A program made the translations under genes and the position numbers. Shown here one piece after another: positions 1 through 9,156 of a stretch of DNA of 64,000 nucleotides. Location: the NCBI GenBank assembly GCA_030424595.1, contig JAUHWG010000012.1:1-64000 (forward strand), read 5' to 3'. Numbering within the stretch: the first letter of the stretch is position 1; every line of letters begins with the position of its first letter. The stretch is from Polyangia bacterium. Lineage in GTDB: Bacteria; Myxococcota_A; Polyangia; Nannocystales; Nannocystaceae. A model generated the notes under the pieces. It was not told the DNA's origin, ran no database searches, and worked only from the letters and a program-made list of their open reading frames with translations.

Positions 1-868
1 TGTCCTCTGGCGAGCTCTTCCAGTAGTCGTCGACGTCGCGGCCGTTATCGGCGCACCAGCGCTCAGTGGCGCCGATGTAGCCGATCGGCGCGTCGAACCA
101 CACGTAGAAGAACTTGCCCGGGTGCCCCGGAATGGCGGTGCCGAAGTAGGGCGCGTCGCGGGAGATGTCCCAATCGCGCAGGCCCTGATCGACCCAGCTC
201 TGGACGTAGTTGCGGACGGTCGGCTGGAGGTGGGTCGTCCCGCCCTCGGAGACCGGCCGCAGCCACTCGCGCAACCACGCCTCGTGGCGGTCGAGCGGGA
301 CGAAGAGGTGCTCCGACGAGGCCAGCTGCGGCGTCGTCCCGCACAGCGAGCAGGCCGCGTCCTTGAGATCGGTCGGCGAGTAGGTCGCGCCGCAGCTCTC
401 ACAGACGTCGCCGTACTGATCCGCGGTGCCGCACTTCGGGCAGGTCCCCTTGACGAAGCGATCCGGGAGGAAGCGCTCGTCCTTGGGACAGTAGAGCTGC
501 TCGGTCTCTTTTGTCGTGATCCCGCCGCTTTGGTCGATCGTCGTGAAGATCTGCTCCGCGTGCTTGCGGGTCTCGTCCGAGTGGGTCGTCGAGTAGATGT
601 CGAAGCCGATCCCGAAGTCGGTAAACACCGCGAGGTGATCGGCGTGGGCGCGCTCGATCAACACCTCGGGTGTGATCCCCTCGCGCCGCGCCCGGAGCTC
701 GATCGGCGTCCCGTGGACATCCGCCGCCCACATGAAGATGACGTCGTCCCCGGCCTGCTTGCGAGCGCGGACGTAGACGTCGGTCTGCACCGCCTCCAGC
801 ATGTGCCCGAGGTGGATCGAGCCGTTAGCGTAGGGGAGCGCAGCGGTAACCAGGACCCGTTTCGACAT
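1..868 (-). CDS. metG: Methionyl-tRNA synthetase, N-terminal part (cut by window edge)
   Basis: Class I aminoacyl-tRNA synthetase that charges tRNA-Met in the cytoplasm. The visible 289 residues begin with a typical MetRS start (VTAALPYANGSIHLGH), in which HLGH at residues 19-22 is the HIGH-type ATP-binding signature. Around residues 125-185 lies the connective-peptide zinc region with four CxxC-type pairs (CPK, CPKCG, CESCG, CSLCG), indicating the form with two zinc knuckles. The KMSKS loop and anticodon-binding domain lie beyond position 1. The ATG at 868 fits the family start exactly. About 250 bp upstream, on the same strand, lies the small gene ending at 1119. Nothing suggests damage; the truncation is only the window edge. 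Confidence 0.97.
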   Translation of the reverse strand, partial: MSKRVLVTAALPYANGSIHLGHMLEAVQTDVYVRARKQAGDDVIFMWAADVHGTPIELRARREGITPEVLIERAHADHLAVFTDFGIGFDIYSTTHSDETRKHAEQIFTTIDQSGGITTKETEQLYCPKDERFLPDRFVKGTCPKCGTADQYGDVCESCGATYSPTDLKDAACSLCGTTPQLASSEHLFVPLDRHEAWLREWLRPVSEGGTTHLQPTVRNYVQSWVDQGLRDWDISRDAPYFGTAIPGHPGKFFYVWFDAPIGYIGATERWCADNGRDVDDYWKSSPED

Positions 869-1118
869 GGGTCGGGGGTTGTATCACGGCGCCTCCGAGG
901 CCGGCGGAAAAGTCGACGCGAGAGGGCTCTACGGGGCCCTCCTCCGCGGCTCTCGGCCGGGCCCGCGACTCTCGCCGAGCCCCGCCTTCGCCGAGAGAGC
1001 GCCGCGTGACGAGCCCGCACGCGCGGCCTGCGGTGTCGGCAGCGTCGACGGCGACGAGCGCAGGCGATGCACCCATCGACAGGTCGTCGGCGGTCTCAAG
1101 CCCGGTCGCGGCCGATCG

Positions 1119-1631
1119 CTAGCCGTCTTCGCCTAGCCGGCGACGAACGCCTGAGGCGGACGCCGAGGAGCGCGAGAGAACGTCGTGAGCCTCGCGGGCC
1201 GCGCTTCGACGGCGGTCGACCTGCTCGGCGAGCTCGTCGAGCTGCTTGCTGATCCCGCGGACGACCTCGCCGAGGAGCTCGGCGGCGGCGTGGAGAAGAC
1301 CGCGCGGCGCGTCGAGCAGGGGCATCACGGCGCCGCCGCTTTGGGAGGCGACGGCCGCCTTGGACTCCAGGATCTTGACCATCTTGATCGCCAAGCGTCG
1401 TCGACCGCGGCAGGGCATCACCCCGAGGTAGACCACCTCGATCACCCGCTTCCCTCCAGGCCCGACCCGCGCCGTCTCCTCCAGCGGTCGCGGGTGGAGG
1501 TAGTCGAAGGGAAGCGCCAGATCGCGGAGCGTCGCCTCGATCGCCTGGATCTCCCGGACGAGCTCGTCGGCCCCGTCGTTGAGCCGGCGGACGGTGTTGC
1601 CAAGCTTGGTCAGCTCTTCAGTGATCGGCAT
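1119..1631 (-). CDS. Hypothetical protein, 170 aa, mostly helical
   Basis: I do not recognise this protein. Codon use has the strong third-position G/C preference of real genes here, and no competing frame does. Residues 1-40 and 115-150 look like amphipathic or coiled-coil helices (leucine and acidic heptads). The middle (about 42-75) holds a proline- and glycine-containing stretch (PFDYLHPRPLEETARVGPGG) and then a basic, hydrophobic strand region. The C-terminal 25 residues are Ser/Arg-rich and probably disordered. There is no signal peptide or membrane segment. It is transcribed toward metG, 250 bp away, so an operon is uncertain. A role cannot be assigned. Confidence 0.6.
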   Translation of the reverse strand: MPITEELTKLGNTVRRLNDGADELVREIQAIEATLRDLALPFDYLHPRPLEETARVGPGGKRVIEVVYLGVMPCRGRRRLAIKMVKILESKAAVASQSGGAVMPLLDAPRGLLHAAAELLGEVVRGISKQLDELAEQVDRRRSAAREAHDVLSRSSASASGVRRRLGEDG

Positions 1632-2134
1632 CGCTCACGGCCCATCTCGCAGGGGCACCGATCGTACACGATCTGTCGGCCCGAGAGCGCCGCGAGCTCT
1701 CCGGCATTCGCCCGAGGATCGCCGGAGGTTCGCCGGAGGTTCGCCGGAGGAGGAGCACCAACGTGAGCGTCTACGCGCCCGCGGCCGCCGTGCCGCCGAC
1801 CCCCGCAAGGAGAGCGCTGCCCTCGCGAAGCGACCGTCGGTCGTCGGCGCTGCGATGAGCGCTGCCAGGCGCTGCCGCAGGCGTCGGCAGGAGCGACGCG
1901 TCGCTGTGCCGGAGCGCGGCCGGGCTGCGGATGAGCCGACGCGACGATCCACCGGTGCGCCGACGACGTTCGCGACGGCCGAGCACCCCTCGGCGAAGGT
2001 CTCGTGTGCTCTCGCGCCGCGATCGTCGGTCCTCTTGGCGGCGACGAAACGCCGCAGCACTCGGCCGTACAGGAGGTTTCGGCGGGGCCGTGAGCGACGA
2101 GGGCTGGGAGCGCGCGGCCTTCTGCCACGGCCTG
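1632..2134. other. Intergenic region without a convincing gene
   Basis: About 500 bp between the transglycosylase stop and the hypothetical gene start. Open frames exist on both strands, but their third positions show no G/C bias and the products look random (Arg/Ser/Pro/Ala-rich). The only structure I see is a short tandem repeat at 1719-1750. Confidence 0.6.
1719..1750. repeat. 11-bp tandem repeat, three copies
   Basis: Three head-to-tail copies of TCGCCGGAGGT (the last lacks its final T) in a non-coding stretch upstream of the 170-aa gene. It is a small minisatellite; no function is evident. Confidence 0.7.
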
Positions 2135-4765
2135 CTAGAAGTCGATGTTGTTCTCAAAGGTCGGATCGACGGCGTTGGTCCACCGCGGAAGCTCACCGCG
2201 GTAGAGCAGCGAGTAGATCGCCTGGGTCTCGAGAACACGCCGGGTGTACCGCGCAGACTCGGAGAACGGGATCTCCTCGACGTAGGCGTCGAGCTCCAGC
2301 GGCTTGGCCTGGGACTTCGCGGTGATCCAGCGCGAGACGTTGCTCGGCCCGCCGTTGTAGCTGCCGTAGGCGAACGCCGGCTGGCCGTGAAACTTGTCCA
2401 GGAGCTCGCGGACGTAGCGAGCGGCGAGGTGGATGTTGTGGGCCGGATCGAAGAGCGTGTCGGCGTCGAAGCGCGGGCCCAGCTCCCCCATCCGCTCGGC
2501 GAGCTGCTGCCCGGTCCAGGGCATGATCTGGAGGACTCCGCGGGCGCCCGCCGGCGAGAGCACGTGGCTGCGAAAGCGGGACTCGGTGTACATCAGCGCC
2601 CAGAGGTGGATCGGATCGATCCCCTGGACCTTGGCCTCGCGCTCGACCTCGCGCGGGAAGGCGCGGATGTACCAGCGCATCTGCAGGTTGCCGTCCTCCC
2701 GCGAGGAGAGGCGGGCGAAGCGATGGGGCTCGTCGAGCCCGTGGGCGAGCACCCGGAGGCCGCTGCGGAGCGCCTCGGTGCGCACCTTGTCGCGGTGGAG
2801 CTTGCGGGCGTCGCGGGAGGGGGAGAGCTTGGGCTGCTGCCAGGTCGCCCGCCAGCACAGGCCGACGTAGCGATCCTCGTGGTGGGGCTCGTAGCCCTTG
2901 CGGCCGGCGAGATCGAGGTGCTCGTCGATCGCGATCCGGAGCTCACGACGGGCCTCGTCGAGATAGCCGACGGAGTGGAGCCGCTCGGCGCGGCGCAGGG
3001 CGACGAGCTCGGCGCCGAAGCTGTCGGCCAGCTCGCGGAGCGTCGCCACCGTCCGCCGCGGGTCCTTCGGATCGCCCTCGCCCGCGAGCGGCATGACCTC
3101 GGGCTCGGGCCCCGGATCGATCCCCGCGTCGAGGAGCCGCTGCCTCGCCATCAAGCCGTAGTAGGTGAGCCCTTGCTTGTCGACGAGGAGGCGCAGCTTC
3201 TCCTCCCCGGCCTTGCGCTCGATCGTGTCCGACGAGGCGAGCATCAGCCGACCGCGAAAATACTGGGCCCGGGTCCGGTCGCTGCCGCGGCGCTCCAGGG
3301 GCTCAAAGGCGGCGATCGCCCCGACGGTGTCGCCGGTGCGCATCCGCAACCAGGCGTGCAACCACTGCCGCTCGCTGCCGTGGCCCTTGAACTTCTTCTC
3401 GTAGCGGACCAGCAGCTCCAGCGCCTGCGGATAGCGACCGGCCCGGATCGCCTGCTGGATCGCCGCCCAGAGGGCGACCCTGCCGGCCTGACCGCGGCCG
3501 GACGTGCCCTCCGTCTGGGCCAAGAGGAGCTCCAGGGCGCGATCGTAGAAGGCGCCGCGATCGAGGCAGCGGCCGAGGAACTCCCGGGTCTCGGCCGACT
3601 TGGTCTCGCTGTAGAGCAGCTCGAGATCGGCGACGCAGGCGGCGTAGTCCCGCTGCTTGTAGGTCGTCCACGCCCGCGATCGATGGGCGCTGCTCTTGAC
3701 CGCCGGCGGGATCGCCGGGTCGACGAGCACCTCGTCGAGGATCGCCCGCGAGAGGTCGACGTTGCGGAGCCCCCGGGCCTTCTCGGCCTGACGCAGCAGC
3801 TCCCCGCGGCTCAGCACCGGCGTCTTCACCCGCTTCTCCGCCTCGGCGAGCTCATTGAGCTCGGCCCACGCGGTGTCCCCCTCCGGCTCGCCCGGCCGCT
3901 CGATCGACAGGGCCCGAAGCTCGTCGGCCCCCTCGCTCACCCGCCCCGCCCGGAGCAGCGCTCGGGCGTAGGCGAGCTGGTGCTCGCCGACCTCCGGATG
4001 GTTCGGGTAGTCCTTGATGATCTGCTTGAGCGCCTTGCTCGCCTTGAGCCCGGCCCCCCGCACGCCGGAGCTCGATCCCCCGTCGATCGCGGCGAGGAGC
4101 CTCGCCTGGGCCACGCGGATCTCGGCGAGGTTGCGGATCGGCTTGTGCTTTTGCGCCTTGCTGAGGAGCTTGGAGGCCTCGGCGAGGCGACGGTCCGCCT
4201 CTTCGCGCTCGAGCTCACCGCTCGCGGCCCATGCTTCGACGGCGCGGGCGAACTCGAGCTGGAGGATCTCCGGCGGCAGATGCTTGGTGAGATCACGCCG
4301 TGTGACGAGCGGCTCCATCGCCGCGACCGCGGCCTCGAACTCCCCCTGGAGCCGAGCCGCGCGGCCGCGCAGAGCCCCCTCACGGAACCACTCGTCGGTG
4401 CCCTCCTCGGCGCTGCTGAGCTCGGCGAGGCGGCGCAGGGCCAGCTCTGCGTCCCCGTCCGCGAGGGCCTGGGCGGCGCCGTCCAACCCCTCGAGAACGA
4501 TCGGCGCAGCAGGCTCGGGCTCGGGCGCTGGCTCGGCGGCTGGCGGCTCGGGCGGCTCCGGCTCCGGGGTCGTCACCGGCTCGGGCGCCTCCGGGGCGCT
4601 CTGGGCCGCCTCCTCGACGGTGCTCGTCCGGCATCCGCCGCCGACGACGAGCACCGGCGCGAGGCTCGAGGCGAGCCCGAGGATCGAGAGCACGCCTCCG
4701 CTCAGAACGGAGCGGACAACTCGATAGGGTGCTCTCCATCGACCCCGAGATCCAGCACAAATCAC
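2135..4765 (-). CDS. Soluble lytic murein transglycosylase (Slt70-like), probably exported
   Basis: Cleaves peptidoglycan glycan strands with formation of 1,6-anhydromuramyl ends. The product is 876 aa. After an N-terminal hydrophobic segment ending in GGGC (residues about 24-45, a possible but poor lipobox) comes a Pro/Glu/Ala linker to about residue 85. A long helical, TPR-like superhelix follows (about 90-690). The C-terminal SLT catalytic domain carries the Glu of YTESRF at residue 728, then AGARGVLQIMP and AYGSYNGGP, all diagnostic of the family. The longest reading starts with GTG at 4765; a later GTG within the signal segment is possible. It is divergent from the beta-oxidation genes, with 67 bp between the two starts. 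Involvement in wall turnover is inferred from the family. Confidence 0.93.
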   Translation of the reverse strand: MICAGSRGRWRAPYRVVRSVLSGGVLSILGLASSLAPVLVVGGGCRTSTVEEAAQSAPEAPEPVTTPEPEPPEPPAAEPAPEPEPAAPIVLEGLDGAAQALADGDAELALRRLAELSSAEEGTDEWFREGALRGRAARLQGEFEAAVAAMEPLVTRRDLTKHLPPEILQLEFARAVEAWAASGELEREEADRRLAEASKLLSKAQKHKPIRNLAEIRVAQARLLAAIDGGSSSGVRGAGLKASKALKQIIKDYPNHPEVGEHQLAYARALLRAGRVSEGADELRALSIERPGEPEGDTAWAELNELAEAEKRVKTPVLSRGELLRQAEKARGLRNVDLSRAILDEVLVDPAIPPAVKSSAHRSRAWTTYKQRDYAACVADLELLYSETKSAETREFLGRCLDRGAFYDRALELLLAQTEGTSGRGQAGRVALWAAIQQAIRAGRYPQALELLVRYEKKFKGHGSERQWLHAWLRMRTGDTVGAIAAFEPLERRGSDRTRAQYFRGRLMLASSDTIERKAGEEKLRLLVDKQGLTYYGLMARQRLLDAGIDPGPEPEVMPLAGEGDPKDPRRTVATLRELADSFGAELVALRRAERLHSVGYLDEARRELRIAIDEHLDLAGRKGYEPHHEDRYVGLCWRATWQQPKLSPSRDARKLHRDKVRTEALRSGLRVLAHGLDEPHRFARLSSREDGNLQMRWYIRAFPREVEREAKVQGIDPIHLWALMYTESRFRSHVLSPAGARGVLQIMPWTGQQLAERMGELGPRFDADTLFDPAHNIHLAARYVRELLDKFHGQPAFAYGSYNGGPSNVSRWITAKSQAKPLELDAYVEEIPFSESARYTRRVLETQAIYSLLYRGELPRWTNAVDPTFENNIDF

Positions 4766-4832
4766 CCTGTGAGATTAGCACGGGAGGCAAAATTCCTTCG
4801 GATCCGGCATGCACTAGCGATCGCGTTGATCT

Positions 4833-7268
4833 ATGGTCGGCGCCGTGACACTGCTGCGTCCACCCCATCAGCTAACCGCTACCGTCCTCGGCGCTGGCAC
4901 CATGGGCGCCCAAATCGCGGCCCACCTAGCCAACGCCGGTGTCCACACCCACCTCCTCGACATCGTCCCCAAGGGGGCCACCGGAGGCCAACGGAACGCC
5001 CTCGCCGCAGGTGCGATGAAGGCGATGGCGAAGTCGAAGACCCCGCCCTTTATGGACAAGGCCTTCGCCTCGCGGATCTCGATCGGCAATTTCGACGATG
5101 ATCTCGACCGCGCCGTCGCGGCCAGCGATCTGGTGATCGAGGCCGTCATCGAGCGCCTCGACATCAAGATCTCGCTCTTCGCTCGCGTCGCCGCGGCGGC
5201 TCCGGCCCACGCGGTGCTCACCTCCAACACCAGCGGCCTGTCGATCGGCTCGATCGCCGCGGGGCTCGCCGAGGATGTCCGCAAGCGCCTCGTCGGCATG
5301 CACTTCTTCAACCCGCCGCGCTACATGCACCTGCTCGAGGTCGTGCCCTCGGAGTTCACCGCTCCCGAGGTCACCGCCGAGCTCTGCGAGTTCAGCGACA
5401 AGGTGCTCGGCAAGGGCGTCGTCCTCTGCCGCGACACGCCGAACTTCATCGGCAACCGGATCGGCACCGCGGAGATGCTGCTCACCTTCGCCGAGACGAC
5501 GAAGGGCGGCTACACGATCGAGGAGGTCGACCTCCTCAACGGCAAGCTCATGGGGCGGCCGCGCACCGGCTCCTACCGCCTCGGCGACATGGTCGGGATC
5601 GACATCCTCGGCCACGTCATCCACAACCTCGCCAGCACCCTGAGCGGCGACCCGAAGGCCGACAACTACGACCAGCTCTACTCGATGATGACCGTGCCGC
5701 CGATGGTCGCGGCGATGATCGAGGGCAAGCGCCTGGGCGATAAGACCGGCGGCGGCTTCTACCGCAAGGGCAAGGACGCCAAGGGCAACCGGGTCATCGA
5801 GTCGATCGACCTGAAGACCTTCGAGTACAGGCCCCAGCAGGCCCCGGTCTTCCCGGAGCTGGCGAAGGCGGCGACGATCCCCGACACCGCAGCCCGCGCC
5901 CGCGAGGCGCTGCGGGCCGAGGGCCGGGCCGGAGACTTCCTCCGCAGGGTCTACCTCCCCCTCTTTAACTACGCCGCCCACCGCATCGGCGAGATCTGCG
6001 ACACCCCCAAGCAGATCGACGAGGCCATGTGCTGGGGCTACGGCTGGGAGCTCGGCCCCTTCGCCCTCTGGGACGCCGTCGGCCTCTCCTGGGGCATCGA
6101 CCAGCTCAAGGCGATGGGCATCGAGCCCGCTCCGGCCGCGACCCAGCTCGCCGCCGAGGGCGATGACGCCAGCTGGTACGGCGGCAGCGCCCGCGCGCCG
6201 ACGGTCTTCGTCCCCGGCAGCGGCCAGACCCCGACCCCGACCCCGGCGGGGATGCTCATCCTCAAGGCCGCGGCGGAGTCCGAGGGCGCGGTCCTCCACA
6301 GCAACAAGACCGCGCGTCTCATCGACATAGGCGACGGCGTCGCCTGCCTCGAGTTCCGCTCGCCGAAGATGAACATCCTCGACAAGGGCGTCACGGCGAT
6401 GCTCAGCGAGGCCGTGCCGACGCTGGAGAAGATCGGCGGCTTTCGTGGCCTCGTCATCGGCGATCAGAGCGCGAACTTCTGCGCCGGCGCGGATCTCCGC
6501 GAGATCTACAAGTGGGCGACCGAGGGCGACTTCGACTCGCTCAATAACGCGGTCGCCTCGCTGCAGAACATGCTCATGGATCTGCGCCACGGCTCGATCC
6601 CGGTCGTCGCCGCCCCCCACGGGCGGACCCTCGGCGGCGGCGTCGAGGTCTGCCTGCACAGCGCTGCGATCCAGGCGGACGCCGAGCTCTACATGGGCCT
6701 GGTCGAGGCCGGCGTCGGCCTCCTCCCCGCCGGTGGCGGTCTCAAGGAGCTCGCCCGCCGGGCCTCCGCCTGGGCCTCCCAGGTCCCGGGCACCGACCCC
6801 TACCCCGCGATCCGGCGCGCCTTCGAGAACGCCGGCGGGGCCAAGGTCTCGGGCAGCGCCCACCAGGCCCGCGCCTTCGGCTTCCTCGCCGCGACCGACC
6901 GGATCACCTTCCACCGCAACCGCGTCATCGCCGACGCCAAGCAGCTGGTGATCTCGATCGCCGAGGCGGGCTGGGTCCCGCCCGACCGCGACGAGCCGAT
7001 CTCGGTCATCGGCGCGCCCCAGGGCGCGAGCCTGATGCTCGGCGCCAAGCTCTTCGAGTGGGGCGGCTACATCTCCGAGCACGACAAGCTGATAGGCGAG
7101 AAGATCGTCCACGTCCTCAGCGGCGGGATGACCCCGACCGCGACCACCCTCCGGGCCCAGGACCTCCTCGACCTCGAGCGCGAGGCGTTTTGCAGCCTCG
7201 CCGGCACGGCGAAGACCCAGGCCCGCATCGAGCACACGCTCAAGACCAAAAAGCCCCTCCGCAACTGA
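4833..7268 (+). CDS. fadN: 3-hydroxyacyl-CoA dehydrogenase/enoyl-CoA hydratase, FadN type
   Basis: Bifunctional beta-oxidation enzyme acting on trans-2-enoyl-CoA and L-3-hydroxyacyl-CoA. The 811-aa protein has the dehydrogenase first: a Rossmann motif GAGTMGAQIAAHLANAG at about residues 20-36, the SNTSGLSI segment, and the catalytic His in GMHFFNPPRYMHLLEVV. The C-terminal third is a crotonase domain (ANFCAGADLREI, then GGGVEVCLHS and GLVEAGVGLLPAGGG with the two Glu positions). This order matches Bacillus FadN and is the reverse of E. coli FadB. The thiolase gene follows after 18 bp. The start is the ATG at 4833; a GTG four codons later is also possible. Confidence 0.93.
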   Translation: MVGAVTLLRPPHQLTATVLGAGTMGAQIAAHLANAGVHTHLLDIVPKGATGGQRNALAAGAMKAMAKSKTPPFMDKAFASRISIGNFDDDLDRAVAASDLVIEAVIERLDIKISLFARVAAAAPAHAVLTSNTSGLSIGSIAAGLAEDVRKRLVGMHFFNPPRYMHLLEVVPSEFTAPEVTAELCEFSDKVLGKGVVLCRDTPNFIGNRIGTAEMLLTFAETTKGGYTIEEVDLLNGKLMGRPRTGSYRLGDMVGIDILGHVIHNLASTLSGDPKADNYDQLYSMMTVPPMVAAMIEGKRLGDKTGGGFYRKGKDAKGNRVIESIDLKTFEYRPQQAPVFPELAKAATIPDTAARAREALRAEGRAGDFLRRVYLPLFNYAAHRIGEICDTPKQIDEAMCWGYGWELGPFALWDAVGLSWGIDQLKAMGIEPAPAATQLAAEGDDASWYGGSARAPTVFVPGSGQTPTPTPAGMLILKAAAESEGAVLHSNKTARLIDIGDGVACLEFRSPKMNILDKGVTAMLSEAVPTLEKIGGFRGLVIGDQSANFCAGADLREIYKWATEGDFDSLNNAVASLQNMLMDLRHGSIPVVAAPHGRTLGGGVEVCLHSAAIQADAELYMGLVEAGVGLLPAGGGLKELARRASAWASQVPGTDPYPAIRRAFENAGGAKVSGSAHQARAFGFLAATDRITFHRNRVIADAKQLVISIAEAGWVPPDRDEPISVIGAPQGASLMLGAKLFEWGGYISEHDKLIGEKIVHVLSGGMTPTATTLRAQDLLDLEREAFCSLAGTAKTQARIEHTLKTKKPLRN

Positions 7269-7286
7269 GCCACACGGGAGCCACCA

Positions 7287-8438
7287 ATGCCGTCCATTCG
7301 TGATGCAGTCATCGTCGCCGCCCGTCGCTCGGCCGTAGGCCGGGGGATCAAGGGCTCTCTCCGCAACACCCGCCCCGACGACCTCGCCGCGCAGGTCATC
7401 CGCAGCATTCTCCACGACCTCCCCGGCCTCCCGAAGGAGGAGGTCGACGACGTCGCGCTCGGCTGTGCGATGCCCGAGGCCGAGCAGGGGCTGAACGTCG
7501 CCAGGGTCGTCGCCCTCCGGGCCGGCCTCCCCAACACGACCTCCGGGGTCACCATCAACCGCTTCTGCTCCAGCGGCCTGCAGGCGATCGCCACCGTCGC
7601 CGAGCGGATCATGATCGGCGCGGTCGAGTGCTCGATCGCCGGCGGTCTCGAGTCGATGAGCCTCGTGCCCATGGGCGGGCACAAGGCGATGTTCGATCCC
7701 AAGATCGTCGCGGAGTACCCGGAGATCTACATCTCCATGGGCCTCACCGCCGAGAACGTCGCCCGCAAGTACGAGGTCTCGCGGGCCGATCAGGACGCCT
7801 TCGCCCTGGAGTCCCATAAGCGCGCGGTCGCAGCGATCGCCGCGGGGGCCTTCAAGGACGAGATCGTCACGGTCAAGACCGCCGAAGGCCGCGACTTCTC
7901 GGTCGATGAGGGGCCCCGCCCCGACACCAACCTGGAGACCCTCGGCCGCCTGCCGGCGGTCTTCCACGCCCGCGGCAGCGTCACCCCAGGCAACTCGTCG
8001 CCGCTCAGCGACGGGGTCGCCGCTGCGGTGGTGATGTCCGCGAGCCGGGCCAAGGAGCTCGGGCTGAGGCCGCTCGCCCGCTTTGTCGGATTCGCGACCG
8101 CCGGAGTCGCCCCCGAGATCATGGGCATAGGCCCGGTCGAGGCGATCCCCAAGGTGCTCAAGCAGACCGGCCTGAGCCTGGGAGATATCGACCTCTTCGA
8201 GCTCAACGAGGCCTTCGCCAGCCAGTCGCTGGCGGTGATCCGGACGCTCGGGCTCGACCCCGCCAAGGTCAACGTCAACGGCGGCGCCATCGCCCTCGGC
8301 CACCCACTCGGGGCGACCGGCGCGAAGCTGACGGCGACCCTGATCCACGAGATGCAGCGTCGCAAGAGCCGCTACGGCATGGTGACGATGTGTATCGGCG
8401 GCGGAATGGGTGCTGCCGGCGTCTTTGAACGCATGTGA
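7287..8438 (+). CDS. fadA: Acetyl-CoA acyltransferase (3-ketoacyl-CoA thiolase)
   Basis: Thiolytic cleavage of 3-ketoacyl-CoA to acetyl-CoA and a shortened acyl-CoA, the last step of beta-oxidation. The 383-aa product has all three catalytic signatures: the nucleophile Cys94 in NRFCSSGLQ, His339 in [10 protein letters not shown], and Cys369 in [16 protein letters not shown] lies 7 nt before the ATG, a strong ribosome-binding site, and the gene starts 18 bp after fadN, so the two form an operon. The Bacillus fadNAE operon also has an acyl-CoA dehydrogenase (fadE) here; none follows in this window. Confidence 0.95.
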   Translation: MPSIRDAVIVAARRSAVGRGIKGSLRNTRPDDLAAQVIRSILHDLPGLPKEEVDDVALGCAMPEAEQGLNVARVVALRAGLPNTTSGVTINRFCSSGLQAIATVAERIMIGAVECSIAGGLESMSLVPMGGHKAMFDPKIVAEYPEIYISMGLTAENVARKYEVSRADQDAFALESHKRAVAAIAAGAFKDEIVTVKTAEGRDFSVDEGPRPDTNLETLGRLPAVFHARGSVTPGNSSPLSDGVAAAVVMSASRAKELGLRPLARFVGFATAGVAPEIMGIGPVEAIPKVLKQTGLSLGDIDLFELNEAFASQSLAVIRTLGLDPAKVNVNGGAIALGHPLGATGAKLTATLIHEMQRRKSRYGMVTMCIGGGMGAAGVFERM

Positions 8439-8867
8439 CCTGAGGGTCAGCTTCGCACGATTCCTCGGACCGACCCCGCCCGAGGGCGCCCTGCACTAGC
8501 GGGGATGCTCTCGGGCTTCGTCTATGCAGCAGGAGCACTTTCTCCCGTTGACTCTCCAGGCGATCCCTCCAACTATTGATAGGTGGGAATTGAGTGGCAG
8601 GAGTGTCCACGAAGGCGCATGGAGGCGCCCAAGAGCGGCGTGCACAGGCGCCGCGGCAGCTCCGAGAAGACCCCCTCTTCGCGGTCCATCGCCTCAGAGG
8701 CACGACGATGGACCCTCTGGGGCGCCTTCTCGAGTCTGCCAGCGCACGATCGACCACCGGCGCACCGCCGACGGTCGACGTCGCCTCTGCGACAACTCGT
8801 CGGGCCTTCGGCCCCATGGTTGACCTTGCGGTCACTCCGACGCTCGATCTCATAATTGGCGCAACCA

Positions 8868-8904
8868 AGCGGGCACGGCCGAGGTGGCTGTGCCCGCTCT
8901 TTTC
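8868..8904 (+). terminator. Rho-independent terminator
   Basis: Perfect 9-bp stem (AGCGGGCAC at 8868-8876, GTGCCCGCT at 8890-8898) with a 13-nt loop, followed on the plus strand by CTCTTTTCC. The complementary strand has no T-run, so it acts for plus-strand transcription, either read-through from fadNA or a small RNA beginning within the gap. Confidence 0.7.
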
Positions 8905-9102
8905 CGTTCTCCGGCCCTGACGCGGCTGGGGGCCGTGGGACCGGGCTTCCCCTGGCTGCAGCCGAAGCGCGGCTCCACCCCTGCCGCTGGCGCTGGCGCT
9001 CCCGACCTTCGTCGGCTGGTGGTCTCACCGTCCGCGGATCCCGGCGGTCTCTCACCTCCTCAGGGCCGGGCCCGCACCAGGCGAGAGGCCCGCGCCGCTC
9101 CG

Positions 9103-9115
9103 TTCCTCGGAGGAA
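9103..9115. repeat. Short perfect hairpin, TTCCTC-G-GAGGAA
   Basis: Inverted repeat with flanking CCGC/GCGG that could extend the stem, about 42 bp past the metallopeptidase stop on the minus strand. No T-run follows, so a terminator role is only possible. Confidence 0.35.
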
Positions 9116-9127
9116 CAAGCGGTACGA

Positions 9128-9153
9128 GCCTCAGCCAGCAGCCTCAGCCAGCA
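9128..9153. repeat. 13-bp direct duplication next to a stop codon
   Basis: CCTCAGCCAGCAG occurs twice head to tail immediately 3' of the metallopeptidase stop (9157-9159). Confidence 0.7.
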
Positions 9154-9156
9154 GCC

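Larger units (their letters stand above)
8439..9156. other. 718-bp convergent intergenic region
   Basis: Lies between the thiolase stop (+) and the metallopeptidase stop (-). Open frames exist but lack the third-position G/C bias of neighbouring genes. It contains a clear intrinsic terminator for the plus strand (8868-8904), more than 400 bp after the thiolase, a hairpin at 9103-9115 and a 13-bp duplication at 9128-9153. The distant terminator leaves room for a long 3' UTR or an unrecognised small transcript. Confidence 0.6.

Noticed and set aside
1931..5101. 1056-aa open frame on the plus strand
   Set aside because: It overlaps the transglycosylase gene on the other strand. The product is a Leu/Arg/Gly/Asp-rich sequence without motifs, typical of the antisense of a high-GC gene.
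4926..8348. 1140-aa open frame on the minus strand
   Set aside because: Antisense shadow of fadN and the thiolase, which both have complete catalytic motifs on the plus strand.
8594..8920. 108-aa open frame in the gap after the thiolase
   Set aside because: Third codon positions lack the G/C bias of genes here, and the frame runs through the terminator hairpin.
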